From positions 1 through 33,509 of the forward strand of contig CAMCFT010000033.1 of the NCBI GenBank assembly GCA_945874225.1: a stretch of DNA of 33,509 nucleotides, given 5' to 3'. This document shows positions 23,182 through 32,149 of the stretch, piece after piece. Numbering within the stretch: the stretch's first letter is position 1; each line of letters opens with the position of its first letter. The DNA comes from Flavobacterium psychrophilum (GTDB taxonomy: Bacteria; Bacteroidota; Bacteroidia; Flavobacteriales; Flavobacteriaceae). The translations under genes were made by a program, and so were the position numbers. The notes under the pieces were generated by a model. It ran no database searches and was not told the DNA's origin. It saw nothing but the letters and a program-made list of their open reading frames with translations.

Positions 23182-23865
23182 ATGAATGTATTATTGTTAA
23201 CAGCTAGTGTTAATGCAAAATTAGCCTCTCCTATTTATACAAAATTGACTAACACAGATGAAAGGTTGTTTCAGTATTTGGGTACATTAAAAAGATATAT
23301 AGCTGAATCTAATTCTGATGCTTTTGTGTTTTGCGAGAATACAGAATATATTATCCCTAAAGATGATCTATTTAAATTAGCCACAGAAAACAATAAATCG
23401 ATTGAGTTTCTTAGTTTTTTATCCGATATAGAATCTGTTAAAAAACTTGGAAAAGGATATGGAGAAGGTGAATGTATAGAATTTGCTATAAAAAATAGTG
23501 CTTATTTGCAACAGAATTCAATTTGTTTTTTTAAAGTCACGGGGAGGTTGTTCATAAAGAACATTAATGAAATTTTATTGAATAATCAAAAAAATGAAAA
23601 TTGTTTTTATACTGATGGCATTAATGCTAAGAGCGTTAGAACTGAATTTTTTAAAAGTCAAGTTTCTTTCTTTAATCAAAATTTAGTGCAAGTTTATAAA
23701 AATGTTAATGATTCTGAAAATAAATTTTTAGAATATATTTATTTTGAGTATTTGATAGGTAAAAAAGTTAAAGGTATGTTTCCCTATCCATTTATCATTG
23801 GTAATTCAGGTTCAACAGGGAATCCATATATTATTAGTAATGAATATAAAAAAGCACATATTTAA
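23182..23865 (+). CDS. Conserved unknown protein of the glycan cluster, possibly a glycosyltransferase
   Basis: A 227-residue soluble protein that I cannot place in a named family. It starts with a hydrophobic strand MNVLLLTASVNA and then shows DERLFQYLGTLKRYIAESNS, a possible first Rossmann-like strand with helix. The middle has KLGKGYGEGECIEFAIKNSA and FFKVTGRLFIKN (about 93-128). A 'K-x-GYGEG ... K-x-TGR' arrangement is one I associate with uncharacterised proteins of lipopolysaccharide and capsule clusters. There is no clear DxD. Its place between wzx and wzy favours a glycosyltransferase or another repeat-unit-building enzyme. It ends before a 199-bp A/T-rich gap, the largest gap within the cluster. 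Confidence 0.6.
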   Translation: MNVLLLTASVNAKLASPIYTKLTNTDERLFQYLGTLKRYIAESNSDAFVFCENTEYIIPKDDLFKLATENNKSIEFLSFLSDIESVKKLGKGYGEGECIEFAIKNSAYLQQNSICFFKVTGRLFIKNINEILLNNQKNENCFYTDGINAKSVRTEFFKSQVSFFNQNLVQVYKNVNDSENKFLEYIYFEYLIGKKVKGMFPYPFIIGNSGSTGNPYIISNEYKKAHI

Positions 23866-24011
23866 ATAGTTTTGGTTATTTTTCATTGAATAAAAATTAT
23901 TATAATGTTAAAAGATTAATAATGAAAGTTGTTAACTTAATTAGAAACAGGTAATAATTATGCATTTGAATTCATATTAATATCATCCAACAAATATTTT
24001 CTAGCTATTTG

Positions 24012-24019
24012 TAAATTTG
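24012..24019 (+). promoter_or_regulatory. Possible internal -7 box before wzy
   Basis: TAAATTTG matches TAnnTTTG within the 199-bp gap, 46 bp before the wzy ATG. It may restart transcription inside the cluster. No -33 TTG at proper spacing. Confidence 0.35.
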
Positions 24020-24064
24020 CGTAGTTGTGATCAAGCGCAACTAATTTGAACCTACACTCATTTA

Positions 24065-25261
24065 ATGAAAAAAATCCAATCCTATTTATTAATATTAATA
24101 CTTCTTTTTTTTAGTGGGAATCCTTTGGTGAGTTTTCTTTTTGGAAAATTCTCAACTATTATAGGATTATTGCTAATATTAGTATTGCTTAATACAAGCA
24201 TGAAGTTTGATAAATATTTTTTTAATATTTTAAAAATTATTGTAGTTGGTTTATTTTTGATAGGAATTTTTCAATATCTGGTTTTGCAATCTGTATCAGT
24301 GCAAGGTATGTTAAATCTACTTTTAAAGTTCTTGTTAGGCGGTATAGTAATCAATAAATTGAAAGAACAATTTAATTGGATATTATTTAAAGTGGTTGCA
24401 GATTTAAGTTTAGTATCATTATTTTTTTACTTACTGGTAAATATATTCAGAGTTAATTTACCTTATATAGATATAGGGAATGACCATGTGTCATATATTA
24501 TTTATACAGCAATATTCAATGAGCACATAATAAGAAATTGCGGTATGTTCTGGGAACCTGGTGCTTTCGGTGGAATTCTAACCTTATGTTTAGCTCTTAA
24601 TTTTAATAATTTAAACTACTATTGGATAAATCATCGATATAAATTCTTGTTTATAATATTAGCTTTAGTAACATCACAAAGTACGACGGGTTATTTAGTT
24701 AGCTTTATTATATTCTTATTTGTGTTCAGTAATAAAAGGAATTTCTTATTCGTACCAGTATTTTTAATTGCGTTTATTTATATTTATCAAACAAATGAAT
24801 TTTTAAGTGAAAAGATTGAATCGCAATCTGAAAATGCTCAATTGTTGGATAAAGGTGAATTTTCCCAATCAAGATTTGGATCAGCAATTTTTGATTGGCA
24901 TTACATACAAAAGCACCCTTTAATAGGGAATGGTCTTGTTAATAAAACACGATACTCTGATCATCAATATCTGTTTAATATGGTTAATAATGATGGTATT
25001 GGTAGTGGAAATGGATTTACGGGAACTATAGCATCTCTTGGCATCATATTTATGTTTGTTTTTTTTTATTATTTATGGAAGGCTACAGTTTTGCAGAATA
25101 AAATTTATGCTTTCTTAATATTGATTGTTGTCATATTGAATCTTCAAGGAGAGCAATGGTTAAATTTTCCATTATATTTAGGACTGCCTTTTTTAATTTT
25201 AACACCAATTAAAAGAAAATCTATATATTTAAAAGAAATAATTCCCTTAAAGTCATTATGA
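24065..25261 (+). CDS. wzy: O-antigen polymerase/ligase-type membrane protein (Wzy-like)
   Basis: A 398-residue inner-membrane protein with about 10-12 hydrophobic segments. Its large periplasmic loop between the later helices contains NEFLSEKIESQSENAQLLDK and QKHPLIGNGLVNKTR. Such a 'HPLIGNG' motif and the earlier RNCGMFWEPGAFGG are usual in Wzy/WaaL-type proteins. It should polymerise the repeat units exported by the flippase. A ligase role cannot be excluded from sequence, but its place beside wzx favours polymerase. Its stop overlaps the next start (ATGA at 25258). Confidence 0.87.
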   Translation: MKKIQSYLLILILLFFSGNPLVSFLFGKFSTIIGLLLILVLLNTSMKFDKYFFNILKIIVVGLFLIGIFQYLVLQSVSVQGMLNLLLKFLLGGIVINKLKEQFNWILFKVVADLSLVSLFFYLLVNIFRVNLPYIDIGNDHVSYIIYTAIFNEHIIRNCGMFWEPGAFGGILTLCLALNFNNLNYYWINHRYKFLFIILALVTSQSTTGYLVSFIIFLFVFSNKRNFLFVPVFLIAFIYIYQTNEFLSEKIESQSENAQLLDKGEFSQSRFGSAIFDWHYIQKHPLIGNGLVNKTRYSDHQYLFNMVNNDGIGSGNGFTGTIASLGIIFMFVFFYYLWKATVLQNKIYAFLILIVVILNLQGEQWLNFPLYLGLPFLILTPIKRKSIYLKEIIPLKSL

Positions 25262-26091
25262 GTATAATTCCAACCATAGCCGTTTTACTTACCTGCCACA
25301 ACCGCAAGGACAAAACCCTACAATGCCTGCAAGCTTTGTTTGCGCAAGAAGGTCTCGGCGAGGATTATGCTATTGAAGTTTTCTTGGTAGATGATGGCTC
25401 TACGGATGGTTCGGCTGAGGCTATTCAATTTCAATTTTCTAAAGTGACTATTATTCCGGGAGATGGTAACCTTTATTGGAATCGAGGCATGCTTAAAGCA
25501 TGGGAAACAGCTGCAGCCACAAAAGATTTTGATTATTATTTGTGGTTGAATGATGATACTTTTTTGTATAAAAACACATTAAATGTATTGCTTGAAAATA
25601 TAAAATACACGAATAACCACTCAATTGTATGTGGTGTTTGCAAATCAAAAAGCACAAATTCAATTACGTATGGGGGGTTTAAGCAAAGTACACATCAACT
25701 TATTAATCCTAATGGAATTCCTCAAAAATGCTATTTTTTTAACGGTAACATTGTTTTAATACCCAAGGAGGTATATAAAAAAAACGGAATGCTTGATCCT
25801 TATTTTCGACATGCCTTTGGGGATTTTGATTATGGATTAAGAGCACTTAAACAAAATATTTTTTCATATATATCTTCTGAAGCAGTAGGTGTTTGTGAGG
25901 AAAATCAATTATCAATATGGTGTAATCCAAAAGTTTCATTGCTAAAAAGATTGAAAAATCTATACACCCCTTTAGGAATGTCGCCTATTCAGCATTTTGT
26001 ATATGCTAAACGACATTGGGGAATAATTAAGGGGTCGAAAACCTTTTTTTCAATTCATTTACGAGTGTTTTTTCCTAATTTATGGTTATAA
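25258..26091 (+). CDS. Glycosyltransferase family 2
   Basis: A 277-residue GT-A-fold inverting glycosyltransferase. VLLTCHNRKDKTLQCLQALF (9-28) is the first strand and helix, VDDGSTDGS (44-52) binds the nucleotide, GDGNLYWNRGM (68-78) resembles rhamnosyltransferase-like members, and LNDDT (97-101) is the metal-binding DxD equivalent. It overlaps wzy by four bases (ATGA), so translation is coupled. The first ~300 bp are clearly richer in G and C than the rest of the gene and than the preceding cluster genes, hinting at a mosaic gene. Confidence 0.9.
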   Translation: MSIIPTIAVLLTCHNRKDKTLQCLQALFAQEGLGEDYAIEVFLVDDGSTDGSAEAIQFQFSKVTIIPGDGNLYWNRGMLKAWETAAATKDFDYYLWLNDDTFLYKNTLNVLLENIKYTNNHSIVCGVCKSKSTNSITYGGFKQSTHQLINPNGIPQKCYFFNGNIVLIPKEVYKKNGMLDPYFRHAFGDFDYGLRALKQNIFSYISSEAVGVCEENQLSIWCNPKVSLLKRLKNLYTPLGMSPIQHFVYAKRHWGIIKGSKTFFSIHLRVFFPNLWL

Positions 26092-26098
26092 GAATAAT

Positions 26099-26992
26099 AT
26101 GAATATAATTCAGAAGATTTATCATCTATATGCAAATAATCCTGTTGCAATAGATTTTATAGGTCAGGAAGCATCTGATTTAATTAAAGCAGAGCTAGAA
26201 AAAGACAAGCCATCTATGATTGCTCGATTAGGTTCAACCGAGTTACAGGCCATTGAATGGTATGTCAATTCTAAACACCCGCTTAAAAAATATATTGAAA
26301 TATTTAAGAAAAAAGTCATACTGAATAAAATGGCTGTGTTATCAGGATTTTACCCATCTACAGAAAAAAATATTGCCCTTTTTTCAGAAATGATGCTGAG
26401 AGATATGCAGGAAGTAGATATTCTAGGGTCATGGAGGAAAGAAGAAAGAATGTTTGGCAACGAATTGAAAACTGCTAAAAAAATACATTTAAAAGATATT
26501 GAACCGTATTATCATAAACACCCTTGGTCTAAAATTATAAAAAATAAAAGAGTGTTGGTTATACATCCTTTTGACGAAAGCATTATGATTCAATTTAAAA
26601 AAAGAAATTTACTTTTTGAAAATCCTGATATTTTACCGGAATTTGAATTAGTAACCTTGAAAGCGGTTCAAACTATAGCTGGTAATAAATCAGAATTTAA
26701 GGATTGGTTTGAAGCCTTGGATTTTATGAAGAATCAAATAGATAAAATAGACTTTGATATTGCTTTAATTGGGTGTGGTGCTTATGGATTTCCATTAGCC
26801 GCCCATATTAAGCGCAAAGGGAAAAAAGCAGTTCATATTGGAGGGTCTTTGCAAATATTATTCGGAATCAAAGGAAAACGCTGGGATACACATCCCATTA
26901 TCTCAAAATTTTATAATGAGAATTGGGTAAAACCTTTAAATTCCGAAATACCACAGCAGGCAAAGAGAGTCGATGGAGGAAGTTACTGGTAA
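26099..26992 (+). CDS. GT-D-like (DUF1792-type) glycosyltransferase, putative
   Basis: A 297-residue soluble protein. The N-terminal MIARLGSTEL (40-49) resembles the RxGDGE-type opening of the GT-D fold first described in streptococcal glycosyltransferases. The C-terminal part holds DIALIGCGAYGFPLA (about 219-233), AHIKRKGKKAVHIGGSLQIL and FGIKGKRWD, the conserved ending of this group. Related proteins occur in capsule clusters of many bacteria. The sugar is unknown, and the exact match to DUF1792 would need a profile search. Seven bases separate it from the GT2 gene. Confidence 0.7.
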   Translation: MNIIQKIYHLYANNPVAIDFIGQEASDLIKAELEKDKPSMIARLGSTELQAIEWYVNSKHPLKKYIEIFKKKVILNKMAVLSGFYPSTEKNIALFSEMMLRDMQEVDILGSWRKEERMFGNELKTAKKIHLKDIEPYYHKHPWSKIIKNKRVLVIHPFDESIMIQFKKRNLLFENPDILPEFELVTLKAVQTIAGNKSEFKDWFEALDFMKNQIDKIDFDIALIGCGAYGFPLAAHIKRKGKKAVHIGGSLQILFGIKGKRWDTHPIISKFYNENWVKPLNSEIPQQAKRVDGGSYW

Positions 26993-27081
26993 ACATTGAA
27001 AAAACATAAATAAAAGCATAAATTAAAAGAAAATACTTTTAAACATATATGTTTATATCATAAGTGGCTAAATATATTAAC

Positions 27082-28023
27082 ATGACAACATACCCTTTGG
27101 TGAATTACGCTCCCATAGTTCTCTTTACATATAAACGACTTGATACTTTAAGAAAAACGGTTGAAGCCTTATCTGCTAATTCACTTGCAGCTTCCAGTGA
27201 TTTAATCATCTATTCAGATGGATCCAAATTGGTTAAGGACGAAACTGTTATTGCTGAAGTTAGAGCGTATCTAAAAACTATCACTGGTTTTAAATCCATT
27301 ACTATTCTTGAATCTCCAATAAACAAAGGATTGGCAAATTCTATTATTGAAGGCGTGACGGATGTGATGAATCAATATGGTAAAGTAATCGTATTAGAAG
27401 ATGATTTAATTGTTTCCAAAAACTTTTTGGTTTTTATGAATGAAGCATTGGAATTTTACGAACAAAATCAAAAAGTATTTTCAGTTTCGGGTTATGGGTT
27501 AAAGGTGGAAATCCCTCAAGATTATGAATATGACGTTTATTTTACACCTCGGGGATTATCCTGGAGTTGGGCAACCTGGAAAGACAGATGGGAAAAGGTA
27601 GATTGGGAAGTTAAGGATTTTGAAAAACTGAAAAAAGATAAAAAGGCAAGGCAAAAACTAGCTTTAGGAGGCACGGATCTTTTTCCAATGCTTAAAAAAC
27701 AAATGGAGCACAATCTCGATTCTTGGGCAATTCGCTGGTTTTATAGTCAGTTTAAAAGCGAGCAATTAACCGTATGTCCTGTTTTGTCAAAAGCGAAAAA
27801 TGTTGGGTTTGATGCGGTGGCTACCCATACCAATGTATATAATAGATATACAATTTCATTTGATAATTCAGACAACCAAAATTTTTTATTTGGACCCAAT
27901 GCAATAATTAACCCTATAATTCTTGATTCTTTTCAAAGCTATTACAGTGTTTTTTCTAGATTATTTTATGGACGTTTAATTTCTCCTCTTTACAGATTAA
28001 AACAATTTTTTTCCAATAAATAA
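27082..28023 (+). CDS. GT2-like glycosyltransferase (GT-A fold)
   Basis: A 313-residue protein from the ATG at 27082; a GTG at 27064 would add six residues and is less likely. [20 protein letters not shown] (11-30) is the first strand, YSDGSK (44-49) the nucleotide loop and [16 protein letters not shown] (104-119) the acidic metal site. The phrase [16 protein letters not shown] is typical of a subgroup in capsule clusters that often annotates as sugar transferase or GNT-I-like. Donor and acceptor are unknown. The 71-bp A/T-rich gap before it shows no -7 box. Its stop is one base before the next ATG. Confidence 0.85.
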   Translation: MTTYPLVNYAPIVLFTYKRLDTLRKTVEALSANSLAASSDLIIYSDGSKLVKDETVIAEVRAYLKTITGFKSITILESPINKGLANSIIEGVTDVMNQYGKVIVLEDDLIVSKNFLVFMNEALEFYEQNQKVFSVSGYGLKVEIPQDYEYDVYFTPRGLSWSWATWKDRWEKVDWEVKDFEKLKKDKKARQKLALGGTDLFPMLKKQMEHNLDSWAIRWFYSQFKSEQLTVCPVLSKAKNVGFDAVATHTNVYNRYTISFDNSDNQNFLFGPNAIINPIILDSFQSYYSVFSRLFYGRLISPLYRLKQFFSNK

Positions 28024-28024
28024 G

Positions 28025-28621
28025 ATGATTATGGTTGCAGCATTAAAAGAGATTATCAGTCACAATGCAATGGTAAATGCTTCAAAACCTGTTTTGATAC
28101 TGCGGTATTTTATGAATAGTGTGCGTAGTTTTATTATTCTAAAAATAAAATATCGTTGGATTAAAACTAAGGGATTCATTCGCGTTCCATTTTCTACTAA
28201 AATCTGGTCGCCAAATAAACGGATAATTCTGGGCAATAAGGTTCAGTTTGGGCAAAACTGTATTATACAATGTGATATAGAAATCGGAAATGAAGTTTTA
28301 ATTGCAAGCAATGTTTCTTTTATTGGCCGCAATGACCATAATTATAATATCATTGGCTCTTCCATTTGGAATTCACCTCGCGGTGAAAATTTAACAACCA
28401 GAATAGGAAATGATTGCTGGATTGGACATGGAGTGATCGTTTTGGCAGGCGTTACCATTGGGAGTGGATCTGTTATAGCCGCAGGTTCTGTTGTTGTAAA
28501 TGACATAGATTCCTATTTTATTTATGCCGGAGTACCTGCAAAAAAAATAAAAGCTCGGTTTGCAACTGCTGAGGATTTAAAAAACCATTTAGAATTTTAC
28601 CGAGTAGCACAAGTAAAATAA
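28025..28621 (+). CDS. Hexapeptide-repeat acyltransferase (LbH fold)
   Basis: A 198-residue enzyme of the left-handed beta-helix acetyltransferase group (WbbJ/Maa type), likely adding O-acetyl groups to the glycan. Hexapeptide turns run from about 70 to 165: [55 protein letters not shown] and [15 protein letters not shown]. The end, [13 protein letters not shown], is diagnostic. His-containing GRNDHNYN and WIGHGV provide possible catalytic histidines. The start may be either of two ATGs (28025 or 28031). It is translated immediately after the preceding gene. Confidence 0.9.
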   Translation: MIMVAALKEIISHNAMVNASKPVLILRYFMNSVRSFIILKIKYRWIKTKGFIRVPFSTKIWSPNKRIILGNKVQFGQNCIIQCDIEIGNEVLIASNVSFIGRNDHNYNIIGSSIWNSPRGENLTTRIGNDCWIGHGVIVLAGVTIGSGSVIAAGSVVVNDIDSYFIYAGVPAKKIKARFATAEDLKNHLEFYRVAQVK

Positions 28622-28751
28622 AATTTAAATTTTTGACTGTTCCATTTATAATAGTACTTTAAGCTAGTTTTCGGTTAACCAATAAATATTCATCAACACC
28701 ATTAACCCATATTCTTTTTTCTTGTTGAGGAAAAAGAAACAATATAAAATT

Positions 28752-29486
28752 ATGTCAATAATTACAATTTGGAATTACCCTGTTTTTAAAGGTGATTTAC
28801 ATGAAATTAAGTATCAAAATCAGCATCATTTTTTGATAAATACAATTAGCCCCAATTCTTATGGCTTAGCGGTTAAAAATCCTGCAGTTAAAAAAGCTTT
28901 ACAGCAAAGTGATGTATTGATTTTGGATGGCTTGTATTTTGGATGGGCCGCATTATTCAAACAAGGAATACGAATCAATCGAATAGCAGGATGGGATGCT
29001 TTTGTGTTTTTTTCACAAGAATTGAATAAAAATAAAGGAAAAGTTTTTTTCCTGGGCTCCACCCAGGAAACTTTATTAAAAATTAAAGAGCGCTATAATA
29101 CAGAATATCCCAACGTTGAGGTAGGGTTTTACCCCCCACCGTTTAAGCAGGAGTTTTCATATGAAGATAATCTTCAAATGCACTATCAGGTCAATGCGTT
29201 CAAAGCTGATATAATATTTGTAGGGATGACTGCTCCCAAACAGGAACTATGGTCCTATCAAAACCGGAAAGATTTAGAGGTACACCTCATTTGTAGCATA
29301 GGAAATGTTTTCGACTGGTATGCTGGTAACTCTAAACGTCCGGGTGTTTTTTGGCAAAAAATAGGGATGGAATGGTTAGTTCGCATTTTTTTACGTCCAG
29401 AAGTTTTTAGAAGAAATATTGGCAATCAACTTCTATTCTTTTGGCATTTAGCATTAGAAACATTAAAAATAAAAAGATATGATTAG
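28752..29486 (+). CDS. WecG/TagA/CpsF-family glycosyltransferase (GT26)
   Basis: 244 residues from the ATG at 28752; a TTG at 28722 would add ten Lys-rich residues and is unlikely. The family core is clear: FLINTISPNSYGLAVKNPAV (27-46), VLILDGLYFGWA (55-66), RINRIAGWD (74-82), VFFLGSTQETLLKIKERY (about 98-115), IIFVGMTAPKQELW and IGNVFDWYAGNSKRPGVFW. Family members transfer a ManNAc-type sugar to a lipid-linked sugar early in wall or capsule glycan synthesis. Its C terminus (MEWLVRIFLRPEVFRRNIGN) differs from the relic at 32150-32278, so the relic is not a copy of it. It ends with an 8-bp overlap into the next gene. The 100-bp gap before it shows no clear promoter. Confidence 0.9.
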   Translation: MSIITIWNYPVFKGDLHEIKYQNQHHFLINTISPNSYGLAVKNPAVKKALQQSDVLILDGLYFGWAALFKQGIRINRIAGWDAFVFFSQELNKNKGKVFFLGSTQETLLKIKERYNTEYPNVEVGFYPPPFKQEFSYEDNLQMHYQVNAFKADIIFVGMTAPKQELWSYQNRKDLEVHLICSIGNVFDWYAGNSKRPGVFWQKIGMEWLVRIFLRPEVFRRNIGNQLLFFWHLALETLKIKRYD

Positions 29487-30210
29487 TTACTTAAAAAGGA
29501 AAACACCCAAAAAAATAAAGAGAAATATTATGAAAGTAATAGTATTTCCTTACTTATATTATTTTGAATATATAAAAAAGAGAAAAGTCTGGTTAAGATG
29601 GGACTCTTCGGATGTTAATGTATTTTATCATACATTTATTGAAAACGAATATTTAATTCCATCAGAAATAGAAAACCCTTTGATTATTATTGATGCAGGA
29701 GCAAATAATGGATTGACAGCATTATTGTTTGCTTTAAAATATCCTAACGCTAAATTAATAGCAATTGAACCTGAAACTTCAAACTTTAAATTTCTTAAAA
29801 AAAACACTATTGGTATTGAAAATATAATTCCAATTCAATTTGGATTATGGAGTAGTGATGTAAATTTAAAAATTGAAAATCCTGAGAATGAAAAATGGGC
29901 TTTCATTACAAAAGAAGTGAAAATTAATGAAGAATATGATATTGAAGGTATATCTGTCGACACATTGATTGCAAATTATAACATTAAAAACATTGACATT
30001 TTTAAAATAGATATTGAAGGTTCTGAAAAAGAATTGTTTTCAAAAAATGAAGAAAAATGGTTGCCAAAAACAAAATGGATAGTAATTGAATTACATGGCC
30101 CTGAATGTAGAGCTGTTTTTGAAAAGACTATGCTAAAGTATCAATTTAAACTTATGTTTATTAATGGTGAAAATTGGTATTATGCAAATACTAAATTAGT
30201 AAATGTTTAA
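29479..30210 (+). CDS. FkbM-family methyltransferase
   Basis: A 243-residue SAM-dependent methyltransferase, probably O-methylating a glycan sugar. SAM-binding motif I reads IIIDAGANNGLTALLFALKY (69-88), followed by LIAIEPETSNFKFLKKN (93-109) and the FkbM mark DIFKIDIEGSEKELF (about 172-186). Its N terminus is basic and holds one hydrophobic stretch (VIVFPYLYYFEYI), common in this group. It overlaps the previous gene by 8 bp. It is strikingly A/T rich compared with the two genes that follow. 60 bp separate it from the oxidoreductase gene. Confidence 0.9.
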   Translation: MISYLKRKTPKKIKRNIMKVIVFPYLYYFEYIKKRKVWLRWDSSDVNVFYHTFIENEYLIPSEIENPLIIIDAGANNGLTALLFALKYPNAKLIAIEPETSNFKFLKKNTIGIENIIPIQFGLWSSDVNLKIENPENEKWAFITKEVKINEEYDIEGISVDTLIANYNIKNIDIFKIDIEGSEKELFSKNEEKWLPKTKWIVIELHGPECRAVFEKTMLKYQFKLMFINGENWYYANTKLVNV

Positions 30211-30270
30211 TTTATTTTTTTTCAAAAATGATGTTAACTACTTTAAATAATTAATAAAATTTAATGATTT

Positions 30271-31287
30271 ATGATTAAAGGAGCAATAATAGGTCTCGGT
30301 AAAATGGGACTTTCTCATGCGGCAATACTCGGCGGAAATCAGCAGGTAGATTTTGTTGCAGTATGCGACACATCCTCTCTGGTTTTGGATGCATTTAAAA
30401 AATTCACAGCCATACAAACGTATAGCGATTATAAGGAAATGATTGAAAAAGAAACGCTAGATTTTGTTTTGATTGCAACGCCCACACGTTTTCACTATCC
30501 TATGGTAAAATATGCCTTAGAGAAAGGACTGCATGTGTTTTGTGAGAAGCCTTTTAGTCTTAATACTATTGAAGGACAAGAATTGCTTGAAATAGCTAAA
30601 ACAAAAGGATTGGTAAATCAGGTAGGGTATCACAATCATTTTATAGGAACCTTCAGGGAATTAAAAAGATTGCTAAATGTAGGCGTACTAGGGGATTTAG
30701 TGCATTTTATGGGGGAAGCTTATGGACCTGTGGTAACAAAAGAAAAAGGAGGAACCTGGCGTTCGAAACCCGAAGAAGGTGGAGGTTGTCTGTATGATTA
30801 TGCCTCCCATGTTTTGAATCTGGTGCAGGAAATTATAGGGCGTCCGGTTAAAGCAAGCGGATCGCAGCTAAAAAGTATTTATTCTAAGGGTGTTGAAGAT
30901 GCTGTTTATAGTTCGCTAACTTTGGATAATGGAGTAAGTGGTTTGTTATCGGTCAACTGGAGCGATGAAACCTATCGCAAAATGTCAACATCGATTACCG
31001 TTATTGGTAAAAATGGAAAGATTATATGTGATGCGACCGAAATAAAAATATTCCTTAAAGAACCAGTAAAAAAAGAAGGATTGGATAAAGGCTGGACAAT
31101 GAAATACATTACGGATTTTGCAATTCCGGTTAGCTTTTACCTTCGTGGTGAAGAATACAGTGCCCAGATAGAATATTTTGTGGATTGTGTAATCCATAAA
31201 AAACAAGCTCTTTATAATAGTTTTGAGGAAGGACTCTATACGGACAAAGTGATTGAAATGATAATTGATGATTCTAAAAAAAAGTAA
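30271..31287 (+). CDS. Gfo/Idh/MocA-family oxidoreductase
   Basis: A 338-residue NAD(P)-dependent sugar oxidoreductase. The dinucleotide fold begins at once (KGAIIGLGKMGLSHAAIL, 3-20), VAVCDTSS (29-36) follows, and CEKPFS (91-96) carries the catalytic lysine motif EKP. The C-terminal part has GGTWRSKPEEGGGCLYDYAS and HVLNLV, where the histidine of the usual GGG...D...H pattern is present. Substrate unknown; it probably modifies a nucleotide sugar for this glycan. The next gene starts right after its stop codon, so the two proteins may work together. Confidence 0.9.
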   Translation: MIKGAIIGLGKMGLSHAAILGGNQQVDFVAVCDTSSLVLDAFKKFTAIQTYSDYKEMIEKETLDFVLIATPTRFHYPMVKYALEKGLHVFCEKPFSLNTIEGQELLEIAKTKGLVNQVGYHNHFIGTFRELKRLLNVGVLGDLVHFMGEAYGPVVTKEKGGTWRSKPEEGGGCLYDYASHVLNLVQEIIGRPVKASGSQLKSIYSKGVEDAVYSSLTLDNGVSGLLSVNWSDETYRKMSTSITVIGKNGKIICDATEIKIFLKEPVKKEGLDKGWTMKYITDFAIPVSFYLRGEEYSAQIEYFVDCVIHKKQALYNSFEEGLYTDKVIEMIIDDSKKK

Positions 31288-32148
31288 ATGATGGACAAAG
31301 TACTATTTGGAGACAATCAGTTTTTTGCGGTTAATCACGCTTCGGATGAAAAAGCCCGTGCACAATCCATTCGATTTAAAGAGGATGGAGCTATAATTAA
31401 TGTTTTGGATCAGGCTATAGATCTGGGAATTAACACCTTTATGTGTACTACTCATGATAGAATTGCGAATATCTGTGATCACATGAGAGCCAATCCTGGA
31501 AAATATAAAAATTTCAATATATATCCCTGTATGCCTTATGCACATAAATATGCCAATGCGGTAACAGAGTTGGGTATATTGGGTACCATAAAGCAATATA
31601 TACCGGGAAATATATTTGGCACCATGGCTAAAGGCGGTTTAGCAATTGTGAGCAAAGATTTTGTTAAATTGATGGAGTTATTGGTTGATGCAGAGATGAA
31701 AATGTTTAAGGGTATTAATACTCCCGTAATTTTTCTTCAAAACGTTATTGTCGATATGATATTGGGATTAAAAATGTATGAAGTTTTAAAGGCTTATGAT
31801 GCTTATATCCGCAAAAAATACAATGCCGAACCTGGTTATATCACTATGAATATGCCTTTGCTTTTAGATACATTAAATTCATTGGGTATAGAAAATCCTA
31901 TCATTTGTAGTTCTATCAATAAAATAGGATTCCGTATGAGTGGTGGTGTAGAATTGTATGAAAAATACTTGCGTGAAAAACAATTTCGTCCTATAGCCAT
32001 GCAGGTATTGGCTGCAGGTGCCTTGCGCCCCAAAGAAGCGATTGAGTATATAGGCAAATTTCCTAAAATCGAATCTGTCTTGTTTGGTGCTTCCTCCAAA
32101 GGGCACATACAGGAAACGAAAGCTTTGATTGAAGCGGTTCTGGATTAA
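31288..32148 (+). CDS. Aldo-keto-reductase-like TIM-barrel protein, non-canonical active site
   Basis: A 286-residue protein. The C-terminal ESVLFGASSKGHIQETKALI (about 261-280) is very similar to the cofactor-binding end of aldo-keto reductases, and LDQAIDLGINTFMCTTHDRI (40-59) corresponds to their second strand, where the catalytic Asp and Tyr normally follow. Here the position reads FMCTTH, so the Asp-Tyr pair is not seen. Also visible are IAMQVLAAGALRPKEAIEYI and a conserved-looking opening VLFGDNQFFAVNHASDEKA. I infer a TIM barrel with altered chemistry, or an isomerase/aldolase. It is directly fused in layout to the oxidoreductase gene upstream (stop next to ATG) and is the last intact gene of the cluster. 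Confidence 0.65.
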   Translation: MMDKVLFGDNQFFAVNHASDEKARAQSIRFKEDGAIINVLDQAIDLGINTFMCTTHDRIANICDHMRANPGKYKNFNIYPCMPYAHKYANAVTELGILGTIKQYIPGNIFGTMAKGGLAIVSKDFVKLMELLVDAEMKMFKGINTPVIFLQNVIVDMILGLKMYEVLKAYDAYIRKKYNAEPGYITMNMPLLLDTLNSLGIENPIICSSINKIGFRMSGGVELYEKYLREKQFRPIAMQVLAAGALRPKEAIEYIGKFPKIESVLFGASSKGHIQETKALIEAVLD

Positions 32149-32149
32149 C

